Position numbers and translations under genes: made by a program
In this document: one piece after another, positions 11,781-28,352 of the stretch
Numbering within the stretch: position 1 is the stretch's first letter
Layout: every line of letters starts with the position of its first letter
Source: Chromera velia
Lineage: Eukaryota > Sar > Chromeraceae
Assembly: GCA_018398765.1 (NCBI GenBank)
Contig: JAHBMJ010004927.1
Location: 28,281-92,280, forward strand
DNA length: 64,000 nucleotides
Direction: 5' to 3'
Notes under the pieces: model-generated
Database searches by the model: none
What the model was told of the DNA's origin: nothing
The model's input: only the letters and a program-made list of their open reading frames with translations

Positions 11781-13439
11781 CTGTAGCTAGGAAAACAGTC
11801 AAGAAGAAAGAAGATGAAAAATTGAGAGAAAGGGGTAAAAAACGTCTCCACGTATGTGGGCGTACTTCATGTAACAGTTTCTGTTATGCAGTCGATTTGA
11901 AAGGCAGCACAGAGCAAGAATTTCAAAGAAAGAGCGGAGTCTGCACGTCCGCGTAGGGACTTGGTATATGAAAGGAAAGCAGAGGAAGAGAAGACGCGCC
12001 CGCATGATCGACGAAGAGAGAGCGATACTTGCGTTTGTCTATACTGGTCCATGCAACCTCTTTACACAGTCTGCAATGTCGCTTTCTATCCTTTCTCCCC
12101 TCTATTCAACTCTCTTCTTCTCACCTGGCTTCGGAACCCTCTTCTCCACATTGATTGCTTCTGGAACGTGATCATAGCTAGCACGAGGCTCAGAGAACAG
12201 ATTAGAAGGTCTGTTCCAAGAAGCGTTCCCCAGAAGTCCTACTTTAAAGTCTGGTTCTCCTGATAGTCAATCTGAATGCCATGAACACAAGCCATCCTGA
12301 AGCTATATCGATTGGAGTGGCTACGGGCGCGCGCGCTTCCGTTCGGTCCCGCAAGGCAGGCTCATGCATTCTCTTAACGCCACCGACCGGCCCACGCCAA
12401 CGCTTAGAGGCGGCACGGCTGCGAGTATTCATGTCACAGTTTTATTGCATCTGTCCGTCTCTGGTAGACCCCAAAGGCTTCCCCCAACCCCCTTTCTCTT
12501 GCAGCTGCAATCACAATTCTCTGCCTTGCTTCTCTACTAGAGCGGCGGGTGGTTGGGTGCGTGGGAAGGTTTCCTGATGCATACACTATTTCTTGCCCAC
12601 TCCATCACGACCTACTTCTTCTGGTCTTCCGTTTGTTTTTTCTGGTTCCCTTCCTTTCCCTTCTGTTCTGTTCTTTCGAGCGTACAGAAATGACAGGACA
12701 TATATGGCTATCTGTCTGTGGTTATAGAGAATAGCAACTGATCCCTACTTCCCCGGCTTATCGCTGCATGACGCGCCAAGACTTCAAGAATGCATGTATA
12801 TGGCCGTCTCCACTCTGCCTCTATTCCCAGTCTGACCCACCCTCCAGGGAGAGTCTGGGCCCCTCGGACCGACCATCTTGCAAAGCTGCATGCAGACAAG
12901 TCGGAAAGAAGCTGGCTCAGGTAAGAGAGGAAAAAAAAGGGCCAGGTGGACAGAAAGGACATTCAGAGACTCGCATCCACGCAGACAGAGGAGTCCAGCC
13001 AACAACAAGGGGGAAAGAGCTAAATAATCCGATTCTATGATCAAAGATTTTAAACAAGCGAGAGAAACTCCTGCATGTATGAAACATCTCGAAGACTATC
13101 GACTTTCTGGATAGGTTAAAAGAGGTATGGGCTACAGACAGAGAAGAGCATGTAACAAGCAACGTGTGCCTGACTGAGTGAGTGAGAGAGTGAGTGAAGG
13201 AAAACGTGAAAGAGAGAGTGAGCAAAACAGAGATTCTGAAGACGCATGCACAAGGAGGAGCGCTAAAAGCGAGTCAGTGAGTGAGTGAGTAAGCAAGAAC
13301 GTTGAGTGCCATGCTGACCGGACTTTAGGTGTGCATCCATGCAGAGAGGGAAGTAAAGAAGAATGAAGAGGGTGCAAGACAGATTCAGAGAGGGGACTGG
13401 GCGTGTCAGTAAAAGAATGAGGGAAACGGAAAGTACAAA
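11781..13439. other. No gene recognised; TGAG microsatellite
   Basis: Upstream exons of the gene ending at 9438 are expected here, but none could be assigned. A GAGT/TGAG-type repeat occupies parts of 13165-13290. Open frames are short and have no domain. Confidence 0.4.
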
Positions 13440-14210
13440 TAACATAAGTTGTCTTCAGGTAGGCTCACTAACTTCATTTTGGCGGAGGTGAAGGTTTTGA
13501 GCCACTTGGCAGTCTGAGAGATACCGGCGTTTACGTGGGGCTTCAAGTCGCTTCAAGTTTAGCTCGTACTTGAATCTCTCCTCCTGGGAGACTCAGTGGA
13601 TCACCTGCCACCAATTTGGTACCGTAACGGAGTACCGAATCAGGTCTTCAGAGAAGCGGGTGAAGCACTTGATGAAAAGGACCTTCTTCTTACTATCGGC
13701 GATCTGAAAGGCGGCGATGATGAAATGCGTTCTCCTCCTCTGCCTCGTTAGGGATGCAGGTGGCAGTGGGTTCATGGGGGGCGGTAGACGGGGCGTACAC
13801 ATAAGCCTCAGTTAAAGGCGGAAACTCAATTTGTGCAGTCTCTTCCGACGGAGACATAGACGCATTTTCCTCTTCTGCCTCGTCAGGGATAAGGGTAGTA
13901 GCAGAATTAGCTCATTTTTCTCCAGATAGACCCGCAGGCTAAGCCGCTTCTACATCTGTCACAAGGGTCCGCCTGGGGCTAGTATGGCTCTCCTTCTCCT
14001 CCAACTTGAAGATTGTAGCTTCGGGGGACTCGACAAGAGGAAGAGGCCGAATTGCTTTAACAGTTTTAGACTGGCTTACAACCACTGCCACCTGCAGTAT
14101 GGTTTCCTTGATTCGACGGTTGCCGATAGACTGCTAGTATCTGTGGTGAGGGAGAAGGTTGTCTTTCTTCACTTTCGTAGTCTGAACCTGGAAGATATGG
14201 AATGACATGG
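13440..14210 (-). pseudogene. Decayed coding region with an internal duplication
   Basis: Read on the minus strand, protein-like sequence continues through this interval but changes frame and meets stops. It starts with a Lys/Thr/Val-rich part (KAIRPLPLVESPEATIFKLE), then an acidic part, then a part with ADSKKKVLFIKCFTRFSED, then a basic helix-like part (FKYELNLKRLEAPRKRR) after an in-frame TGA. The acidic part has two copies of a short unit, IPDEAEEENA and IPNEAEEENA, at about 13861-13896 and 13726-13761. The family is not recognised. A host pseudogene and an old transposon gene are both possible. Confidence 0.38.
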
Positions 14211-15084
14211 CTTTGTGGAGGCTCCACTAGCTGTCTGAGATGGAATCCAACAGTACGCCTCTCTAGCTCCCTGCTTCAACACACCGAAGAACAGAAATCC
14301 CTCCACAAACTACGATAGAAGATTCGCATTGCAACGGATTCTGAATGCAATGAGGTGCACCCACCCAAAGGAGAAGAGATATTGAGTCACAATGTTAAAG
14401 ACAGATGGAGTCCAACTTTCTAAAAAAGGGCTAAGAAGATGCTGAGAAGAATTGAAGACGCAATCAGCCCTGGGAATGAAGGAAAACTGTCTCATAGGAG
14501 AGAGAGATATAATTGTCTGGATTTAATATATCAGTTCTACTAAAAAAAGAAGCAGAGACCAATTACGATTGAAACGATCGTACGTAGACGATCATTTGGA
14601 GGGAGGAGAAAGAAGGAGAGTGATGAAACAACTATTTGTATCTTCCTCTCTATCTTTGTCTCTCTTTTGTGTTGTGTCTTCCCCTCTATCTCCATACGTG
14701 TACGCTCTCTTCTGTGATAGCTATTCTATGATAACTGTGAATGAAGTGTGTATGCACTAGTCTTTCTCTTTGAACTTTTCTCTCTCTACGAGTCTCTCTA
14801 ACAGACTCAATAGATCACTATGCCTACACCTTTTTCTGTTTCTATCTTTCTCTCACTTGTCTTTAAAACAATAATCTTTTTCCTACCATTCGATGATTGA
14901 CTAAATGAAAGGAGCCCTTGAGGACACCTGAGAGAGCGTGAGGGAGTTGAGTGATCGATGCTTTCTATAGCTTTATGTTTGATGTAAGACAGAATTGCAA
15001 GGCTCTCTTGTTTCGATATTGCCAGTTCTTGTATATTGACTTTATGCAATGAAAAGCTGGAGCAATGTTTTTTTTGTGGATTGA
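14211..15084. other. Intergenic, no gene seen
   Basis: Sequence of mixed composition with short pyrimidine stretches and no credible frame, RNA gene or repeat. Confidence 0.45.
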
Positions 15085-15533
15085 TCAGTCAGACAACTTT
15101 GACTCGTTTTCTTTTTGGTTAGAGTAGGTTGAAATGCCCTGGGTATGTCTTTTTTTTTGTGATGTGTGCAGACGTGTGTGGACACACATTTAGGAAGGGT
15201 GGGCATGTTGTGGTACTGACGCCTACGTCGGCCTACCGGTGGGGCAGTCCCAAAGTTCAGCGGCGTGCGTCCGTCGTGTGTTCGTTTGTGCTGTATGGGT
15301 CTGGCCGTATTGAATAGGCCGTGTGCGCGTGCATCGTCGTGCGTGGCCGATACATGCCGATACGTGGCGGTTCCCTTCTAGGCCAGTCTCTTAGATCGTT
15401 GAGTCGATCGATGAAACAATAGCAAGGCAGACTAAGAAGAACAGTCTAGCTGCACGTGTGTACGTTCATATATTTTCATTATATTCTCGTGTGTCCGAAC
15501 TATGTTCCTTATACTACTGGCTCTAGTCCTATA
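15085..15533 (+). mobile_element. Diverged 3' end and LTR of a retrotransposon
   Basis: This segment resembles, in opposite orientation, the 3' internal end plus LTR of the element at 48365-54864. Shared landmarks in order are AAATGCCCTG, a GTGTGTCTTT stretch, a GGCACAC/GGACACAC block, a purine tract ending GGGTGGGCATG (to about 15207), then an LTR-like part that starts TGTGGTACT at 15209. The end is placed near 15533 by the AGTCCTATA that corresponds to the other element's AGTCCTACA. Only the last part of the element is present here, with many substitutions and small gaps. Confidence 0.6.
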
Positions 15534-15602
15534 AGTTCTATAGGGGAGATCGATGTCACGCAAAATTCTGACAGAAACTGTCAGAAAGTAAGCTAGAACG
15601 TA

Positions 15603-15935
15603 TTGACTTTCAGCATATGTATGCGTCAATTTGCCGCCGTCAAAATAATTGGCTATAATTGGCATATTAATTGCTATATACCGGAAGAATGGGAATCCCC
15701 GATGAGGAATGGAATCCTTCTACAGGTTGTGAAAGGCATTTTGCAGGCTTTTGAGACTTTATCTTCAAAAGAGATCAGAGAGGCACACAGAAGAAGAGAG
15801 GGGAACGAGATAGACATGACTTTATACACGATCTCTTGGAGTGAAAGAATATTTCCTAAAGAGGTGAGAGACAAGGCGAGAGAGACTTTTCGACTAGGAG
15901 GCCGCACTGTGGGTATACCTAAGCTTCACCCCTAA
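15603..15935 (+). other. Orphan open frame, 110 codons
   Basis: The frame begins at a TTG. The first ATG in frame (15621) leaves about 104 codons. The second half is helix-forming and charged (KEIREAHRRREGNEIDM). It follows directly on the retroelement fragment, so it may belong to a mobile element. No domain is recognised and chance is not excluded. Confidence 0.25.
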
Positions 15936-16077
15936 CTTTTCCTACATCCTTTTACACTATATATAATATCCCAAGTTATAAGGTTAAAACTAGCAGATGA
16001 AGCACATTTTAGAGTGTTATGTTGGGCTATTCTCAAGCTCTAGTTCATCTTCAGTCTTGAGAAATGTCAGTCCAAAG

Positions 16078-16667
16078 TCGTGTCGCCAGGTTCTGTTGGG
16101 CTTGTTGCCTGTTGGGCTCTGTTGGGCCTTTCATCAGCTGCATGACAGGTCATGAAGCCCAACAGTGCCCAACAGAGCCCAACAAAGTCCCCTCCCTTCC
16201 CTACAAGTTTGTCTCACACGCCAGGTCCATGTATCAAAGCATATAAATATAACAGCCACCATTTAAGACATTCAGCGCTGCACATTGGTGCAGTATAAGC
16301 CTGAAACTCTTCATAAAACGTTCACAATACACAAAAAAAAATGGAGACAGACCTGTACACACAATGTAGACAAATATATACTCCTTATGCTTAATCTTTC
16401 CAACTCATTCATCAAGTCATCCCCCTTCATCGGCAGTCATTTCGGAGTGATCAATTTCATTCCACAGACGAATCAAACATTTTATTTCCTTCATCATAAT
16501 TATACGTGTTATGTATGTTGGGAGTGTTTGTTGGGCTGTTGGGCCGTGTTGGGCTTTCTTGTTGGGCGTGTTGTGTGTTGGGCGTGTTGGGCGCCCAACA
16601 GCTTCCTGGCAAGGTGAAGCCCAACAGTACAATAAGCCTAACAGCCCAACAAAACCTGGCGACACGA
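16078..16667. mobile_element. Foldback element built of GTTGGGC repeats
   Basis: The ends are 25-bp inverted repeats (16078-16102 and 16643-16667) that match at 24 of 25 positions; each starts TCGTGTCGCCAGG when read inward. Inside each end lies a set of GTTGGGC units followed by inverted GCCCAAC units, so each terminus can form its own hairpin (about 16093-16190 and 16515-16650). The central 320 bp are AT-rich and lack coding capacity. This architecture fits a non-autonomous foldback-type DNA transposon. I could not identify a clear target-site duplication. Confidence 0.62.
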
Positions 16668-17227
16668 AGTTTTTCATAAAAATGAATGCATGTTTCTAGC
16701 CTAACATAAAAACTAATGTTACTGTCATATTTTCTGTAATTTATAGTTTTTGGTTTTTTATGAAACTTCTTGTATAACATTCCTAGATTTTTGTCTGTTT
16801 TTCTTTAAAGTCAGGGGTCATGATCTACCTATATGTTACACACACAGTAGGGTGCGGCCCTCTAGACTTTTCGATGTCTCTTTCTGAACAAGGAAAAGTA
16901 AGGTAGAGGGAAGATATTTTTGCTCATTCAATTTTGTGCATTCGATTGATTCATTTGCTTTCTCCATTCTATCATCATCTTTGAAGTCATACTTGGTCCC
17001 GTTCTTTCTCTGTCATGTTGCTAGGTTTCCGATCATAGATTCTCTGTACCAGGTCCTGTCTTGTTGCAACTGGTTTCTCCTTGAGTATGAGGAAATGGAA
17101 ATGAAGAGAGCCAACCAGAAGAGAAGGTTTTATCTCCGTTGCACCCAGCACTGAAAGTAATGAAAGGCTAAGAGTGAACCAAGTCTATGATACTCAAAAG
17201 GAAGAAACGGAAGCATCGGATAGACAG
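16668..17227. other. Intergenic, no gene seen
   Basis: AT-rich sequence without a supported gene. It lies between the foldback element and the purine microsatellite. Confidence 0.45.
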
Positions 17228-17460
17228 AGAAAGGGAGAAAGAGAGAGAGAGAGAAAGAGAGAGAGAGAAAGAAAGAAAGAAAGAAAGAAAGAAAAGAAAG
17301 AAAAGAAAGAAAAGAAAGAAAAGAAAGAAAGAAAAAAAAGAAAAGAAAGAAAAGAAAGAAAGAAAGAAAGAAAGAAAGAGAAAGATAGAGAGAGAAAGGA
17401 ATAGAAAGGGAGAGAGAGAGAGAGAGAGAGCAAAAGAGAGAGAGGGCAAGAGAGAGAGAG

Positions 17461-17549
<89 letters not shown>

Positions 17550-17620
17550 CAAGAGACAGAGAGAGAGAGAGCAAGAGGGAGAGAGAGAGCAGGAGAGAGA
17601 GAGAGAAGGAGAGAGAGAGA

Positions 17621-17658
<38 letters not shown>

Positions 17659-17664
17659 AAGATG
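17228..17664. repeat. GA/GAAA purine microsatellite
   Basis: About 440 bp of almost pure purine: first GAGA, then GAAA and AAAAG units, then long GA runs broken by single C bases. Long frames on both strands (Arg/Glu/Lys-rich or Ser/Leu-rich) are products of the repeat and not genes. Confidence 0.9.
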
Positions 17665-18815
17665 AGAGTGACGGTTGTTATTCTCTTCTCTCTATCTCTG
17701 AGCAAGGGGGGCCTCATCTTGAGTGGAAAAAAGAAAAAAGAAGAGATCCAATAAGAAGAGAAGGGTTATGCTACTTAGCCCAAATATGGAAAGGGGAAAA
17801 GAAAGGTAAACCGATTGGAAGCTCAGTATGAAGGCCTAAGAACTTGCATGGATGGTTTGTGATCTCTTTCTTTTAGCAGATCTTTGTTTGTCATTGAGTT
17901 ACCAAACACTGAGTGTGGAATCGAAAAAGTAGAGAGTCCGACCCAACCAGAAGAGAGAGGAGTATCAAAGTCCATCGCTCCTTTAAGAGAAAGGAACAAA
18001 AAAAAATCGACCCGCTCAGATAGATGGAAGACAGACAGACAAACAAAAGAAACTAAATCTTTTAATATCATTTCTATTATTGTCCTCAGGCTGATGTTCA
18101 TCTTTTTCCTTTTCATTCCATTTATCAAGTCAGCAAGAAAGTGACTATAAAGGGGTTTTTGATCTTGATCTTGTCATACAAATGATAATGAATCGACAAT
18201 CATGCCTTTTCTGGTTAAAAAAGAAGCATAATGTGTAAAGCACGTCATATGCAAAGGCTTAGACTGCCTGTGTATAACAAAGAAGTTGATTGAAAACGGC
18301 CTGGAAGAGATTCTAGGCGGGCTATGGGATGTGGTCTGAGCCTCAGCGATGGGGCACACCCCCTTGCCCTTTGCGGGGGCGACCTCTACAAGACAAAACG
18401 GCGACAGTGCTCAAGGGCACCACTAAATCACTTACCGGCATCTGCAGCATATATTGCTGTTTTAGCTCGCTGGGGATTCCATGCGCATCTTTGCGGTATG
18501 CAGCCCAGTCGGTACTAGAGCATCACATTCATATGCGCGTGGTCTCGGGTTCGATTCGTGCCGCAACCACTTTTCTCACCATATCCAACCACCAATATGC
18601 CCTAGAATACGCCCCCGAGGCACTCATCCAAATGGTTGGGTGTATCACGTCCTATAAACATTATCTGTTTGCAACATAACAAAAAAAACTAACTCACAAG
18701 CAGTATTACAAAAAAAGTCTTTGAATCAAGATAAAAAAATAGCTTTTTCCAGCCCGTTGCTAGGCCCGTCGCTATCAAAACTAATGAAAGCTTTCAGGAG
18801 CGCCCATTTTTTTAT
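17665..18815. other. Intergenic with one tRNA-like sequence
   Basis: No protein gene is supported. The tRNA-like sequence at 18492-18569 is listed separately. The end of this interval is the 3' flank of the phospholipase gene. Confidence 0.45.
18492..18569 (+). other. tRNA-like sequence (tRNA-derived repeat or tRNA pseudogene)
   Basis: A 7-bp acceptor stem pairs TGCGGTA (18492-18498) with TGCCGCA (18559-18565, one G-T pair), followed by A and CCA. An A-box-like CAGCCCAGTCGG (18501-18512) and a B-box-like GGTTCGATTC (18548-18557) are spaced as in a Pol III promoter, and TTTT follows at 18571. The T stem does not pair well, and the anticodon loop is too long (stem ATCAC/GTGGT around 12 bases). 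A CCA in the DNA is not expected for a functional eukaryotic tRNA gene. A copy derived from mature tRNA, such as the head of a SINE, fits better. Confidence 0.42.
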
Positions 18816-21800
18816 TTATTTTCGTACGCACTCAGCCCAATCTGTTGGAAACTCTCTCTGCCCCACAAGTGCTTCGTTTGCACAGCGTGCAGCTGCAACA
18901 ACTGCATAGTCTTCAAGATCCGCATGGTCGACAAAGAGCCCCGTGACGGCCGGTCGCGTGTTCCCCGTAGCTTCTCCCTCTTCCTCCCCTTCTTCCAGCC
19001 TCCTGAGCTGTCTGGAAGGAACTCCCGGAGGAGGGTCGCTCAAGAGAGAGCCCATGAAGACCAGCCGCGTGATTTCTTCAGCTGCTTCACGAAGAGAAAG
19101 AGGATAGGTGGAGGGAAGGAATAATGCCCAATTGGCTAGAGACCTCTCCACACAACACCCCCCCGAAATGGAAGAATGCAAGTCCGCATCCTGTTCGGAC
19201 AGCATTCTTCGAGATCCATCTTCATTAGATTGTCCACACGCACAGCTCTCACCAACCCAACAGACTTCACTTGGGGAAGACGAATTAGACACATGGAGGC
19301 TAGACGCAGAGGCCTGAGGTAGCTCCTGGTCCTCCTCCTCTCGAAGAAGATCATCTCCATCCCCCTGGACGGACCCCCCTTCAATCTCCTTCGGACTTCT
19401 GTCTCTGTCGGACCCCGTGGGAGACTCTCCCTCCTCAACTGTCTCCACAGACGTTTCAGCACTTTCTCCCTCTCCTATTTGTACACTTTCTCCCTCCTCC
19501 TCCTCCTCCACCTCTTGCTCGTCCTCATCTGTTGCCACCAGAAGAGTGACAGTCTCGGCAGTATCAGGTTCTTTGCTCTCTTTTTTAATCTCTCCAAGTG
19601 AACTGCTGGCATTGAAAGACAAAGACAGACACTCCGGAATACCACCACAAAACCCCCTCCAGCCCTCACAGAATGATCTTCCCAAATTTTCCCTCATGCC
19701 TGTCTGAATGTCTGCAGGCAAGTCAAAAGACCTCCAAGACCAAAATGAGGGAACGGGACGAAATGAAGAAAGAACCTCTCCCAAACTCCCTCCCTCCTCA
19801 CCCTGCAAACCCCGTAAAGTCCGACTGAATCCCGAGTCTGGTGTGAAAAGCACCACGACTCTTTTGTTTGCTCCAATAAGCTCGGACATTCTCACAGCCC
19901 CCCCTGCACCTTCCGCATTCACATAAACAAAATTGGATAACGGCCCTCCAAAGATATCAGTCGCTACCCGTCTCCGTGTCTGCTCACTGTCCGCGTTGGA
20001 CAACCGCATCAATAAAACTTCACATTCGTTCTCTGGCGCACTCAGCCAGTCTGCCAGGGAGGCAAAAATCTCAGAGGCGCTTTCGTTGCGCGTCGCCCCA
20101 GCATGGCATGCGACGGGTCGATCCTCCCTCCTGCATTCATAGTGAGAGAAGGAACAGTGAGTGTCAGTCAACTAGACCAACTATCTATCCAAGGACTGCA
20201 TATCTTCATTCTTGCATTGGGATCTCCATCAAATCAGAAAGACGAAGCGATCCACAGCCTCACAGTTCTTCCTGCAGCAGCGCAAGTTGACCCATCACTG
20301 CATCGACCTATCTACCTGTCGTATCTGTCTATACGAATAGGTAAATTGGTCGAAAGAAATAAGATGGGAAGAAAAGCAGATAGTCCAAAAGCAGAGCAAA
20401 CAATTGAGGCCGGAGATTCTTTCGCGTCTCCGTATAAATACTCCAGTCCCTTGCTTTCTCTTCTCGGCTCTCTCTCTCTTTTCAGTCTTTCTTTTTCCTA
20501 TGGCCCCTCATTCCCTCAACCTCCCCCTCTGTTGCCTCTAGTGGCAAGGAACTGCCTGCATGTCCACATCCATGCAGAAGGAAAGCCCACCAACCAGCAG
20601 AAGTCCAAGTCAAACGCCCGAACGCCTCCCTCCAGTTGCTGCATCAGAGAATCTCTCTGGTTCTCCCAGAAACTGCACGCACACATTGACACAAAGACAG
20701 GCAATTCAGAGAAGCGAAGGGGAGTAGGCATGGTTCTTCGGGAGGAGGAGTGCCAGGGGATGCAAAAACCGTAGGAAGGAAAGAACAGTAGTAGTGGTGG
20801 GGTTTCTGGAGAAAAGGGAGAAGGACAGCGAATCGATCGACCGTTTCCACCGAGACCAGGGCTGGTAGCCCATTGGCCTGGCACATGCAGAAGGCAGATA
20901 AAGACAGCAGAAGGGCATTCTCGCAAGTTCCCTTCTTCACGCTGTCTGACTGACTGACTGTCTGTCTGTCTGTCTGAATTTCTTCTCACTGACTGACAAG
21001 GGGCACAGAGAGTCCAACTCCAATCCGTGAAAGGAACAGCCGCTGAGGTTATAGGCGAGAGAATTGTGAGTTCCTGCAGGAACGGATCAGAGGGGCACGG
21101 AGGAGCGGAAAGTGGAGCTCAAAAGGCTAAATTTAAGGAAGGGGGCAGGAAAGATGGTGAAAATGAAACTGAGGATGCGTTTGTGTCCCGTCCTGAAGGA
21201 TGGCAGAGACTAAAGGGGGACGCACTTGTGACTGATGGAAAGAGAGGAAAGGAGTACGTGAGCATGAAAAGGGGGGTGCTTGTGTGACTGCGCTTCTCCT
21301 CATGCATTCAAGAAAGATACGCATTGTTGTGAAGTACAGCTGCGTACCTGGAAAGACCACGTCTGCAAGCTCTGCATTGCAGAGACCTGCATGGAAAGTT
21401 GGAAGGAACAAGAAGGAAAGTCTTAAACTCGAGAAGGTTCTTGGAGAAGCTCTTGAAAGGGATGGGAAAAGAGAGCAAGACCTTCTGTATCTGTCGCTCC
21501 CCCAACTCCCTTCTACATCACTCAGGCCTCACGAGGATTGTCTCAGCTGTCTCTAGGTCATTCTTTGTCTTTGTGGTGCTCAAAGAAGGGTAAGGGTGAG
21601 ACTTCCAGCAACAGGATTCAAGATGATTAGTAACTGAGTGGCTCCCAGCTCTCCCTGACTCACGTACCTTCTACCCCATTACAGGCCTGCAAGGGACACG
21701 CAGGCAGGGGGTTCGGGTCGTTTGATGAGGACGAGTTGGGTCCATGCGGTGTAGTCACCTGCAGACAGTGGATAATCAGATTGAACGGACCGCCAGCCGG

Positions 21801-22062
21801 TTGAAAGCTTCTCAGATCAAGGTCAGAAAGAGTAGGGAGATGGGATATATCGCAGACCAAGCGTGTCTTGAAGGTGATGACTGACCTCCGGCGCTTCCTC
21901 CGTGCTATTCAAACACGGAGGAGAGGTAATATCAGCAGCAACCTCTTGCAGATACCCTTCCCTTCGACTGCCGAGACTCAAAAGAGGTCGATGTTGTTGC
22001 TCTGTGTTGTTGCCTCCTTGAACAACAGTCAGGAGTGTTAAGGAGAAAAGCCGAATATTCAT
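18816..22062 (-). CDS. Secreted phospholipase C X-domain (PI-PLC-like) protein
   Basis: Six minus-strand exons close in phase to 591 residues: 22062-21886, 21758-21668, 21386-21348, 21073-20998, 20672-20595, 20130-18816. Three donors are GTCAGT and most acceptors end in GCAG. The start MNIRLFSLTLLTVV looks like a signal peptide, so secretion or a luminal site is likely. Family hallmarks follow in order: CNG and LC (about residues 86-92), VVFPGTHNS with the first catalytic His at about 105, QQLEGGVRAFDLDF (about 140-152), and VACHAG with the second His at about 163, then a WL-x-EVLL helix-strand region. Known members cleave inositol phospholipids or related substrates by acid-base catalysis. 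A strongly acidic, low-complexity insertion of about 140 residues (roughly 340-480) interrupts the domain before the conserved-looking end (PAVTGLFVDHADLEDYAV). No PLC-Y, C2 or PH domain is present. Substrate specificity cannot be read from the sequence. The gene is divergent from the acetyltransferase gene. Confidence 0.88.
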
Positions 22063-22736
22063 GGCTCAGGAGACTGTGAAGGTCGACATGTGCAGTGCAA
22101 TCATCCGTCTGATCACTTCCTGCGATGCTGTGTTGACTATATACTGACAGCGCTGTTCTTCAGGAGGTTTGCCATTGAACAAGTTGAGCAACTGTTGTCC
22201 CATCACCCCTGCGCGGAAACAACTGGAAGATGGGCCCCGGCACGCGGCGTTGGGGGCCCTAGCCTGCTTTGGTGAGCCATTCCGAGCATGCATACACTTA
22301 ATTTCGCGATTTGCAGCCGCGCATATGCATGTTTTTTCGATTTTTGAGGGCCCAAATTTGGGCCCCGTTTTTTGTCACTTTTTTTGTTCGAATGCATGAT
22401 GATTCTTGTGCTTTGTGCAATCTTGTCTCGTTACTATTCCTTACTAGCTTTGTTCATCTTCATTCTTGTCTCACACATGCAAAGGATTTGAATACATACA
22501 TTGTTATCACATTGTCCCAGTGGTTTTCTTTTTTTCTCTCATCGTGCTCTGGATTTGCCGCTCCGTTTTAGAGGAAGGAAGAAGGTGGCCCCAAAGAGAC
22601 TGCGAGATAGTTGATTCGCTTACCCCTTAGAAAATTATCGAACAAAACCAAAATGCAGTTTATTTCCTCTCTTCTTTGACTATCTTCCCGTTCTGCGACC
22701 TCACCGAAGCCTTCCCCTGCAGGGGCCCGGGCTGAG
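22063..22736. promoter_or_regulatory. Divergent intergenic region between phospholipase and acetyltransferase genes
   Basis: About 670 bp separate the two start codons, so both promoters should lie here. An 18-bp perfect palindrome, GGGCCCAAATTTGGGCCC, sits at 22348-22365. A minus-strand open frame (22293-22066) ends just before the phospholipase ATG and could be an upstream exon or chance. No core promoter motif could be assigned. Confidence 0.45.

Positions 22737-28352
<5,616 letters not shown>

Noticed and set aside
13593-13802. TGA read as Trp (alternative code), because the frame continues after the stop
   Set aside because: Intact genes in the window use TGG for Trp and end normally; the region shows other stops and frame changes, so decay explains it.
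17130-17831. Long Arg/Glu- and Ser/Leu-rich open frames
   Set aside because: They are read-through of the GA/GAAA microsatellite and exist in several frames on both strands.
21867-21885. Possible 19-nt micro-intron restoring frame in the phospholipase gene
   Set aside because: A normal 127-nt intron from the same GTCAGT donor (21885) to a CTGCAG acceptor at 21759 gives the right phase and a better protein, so no micro-intron is needed.
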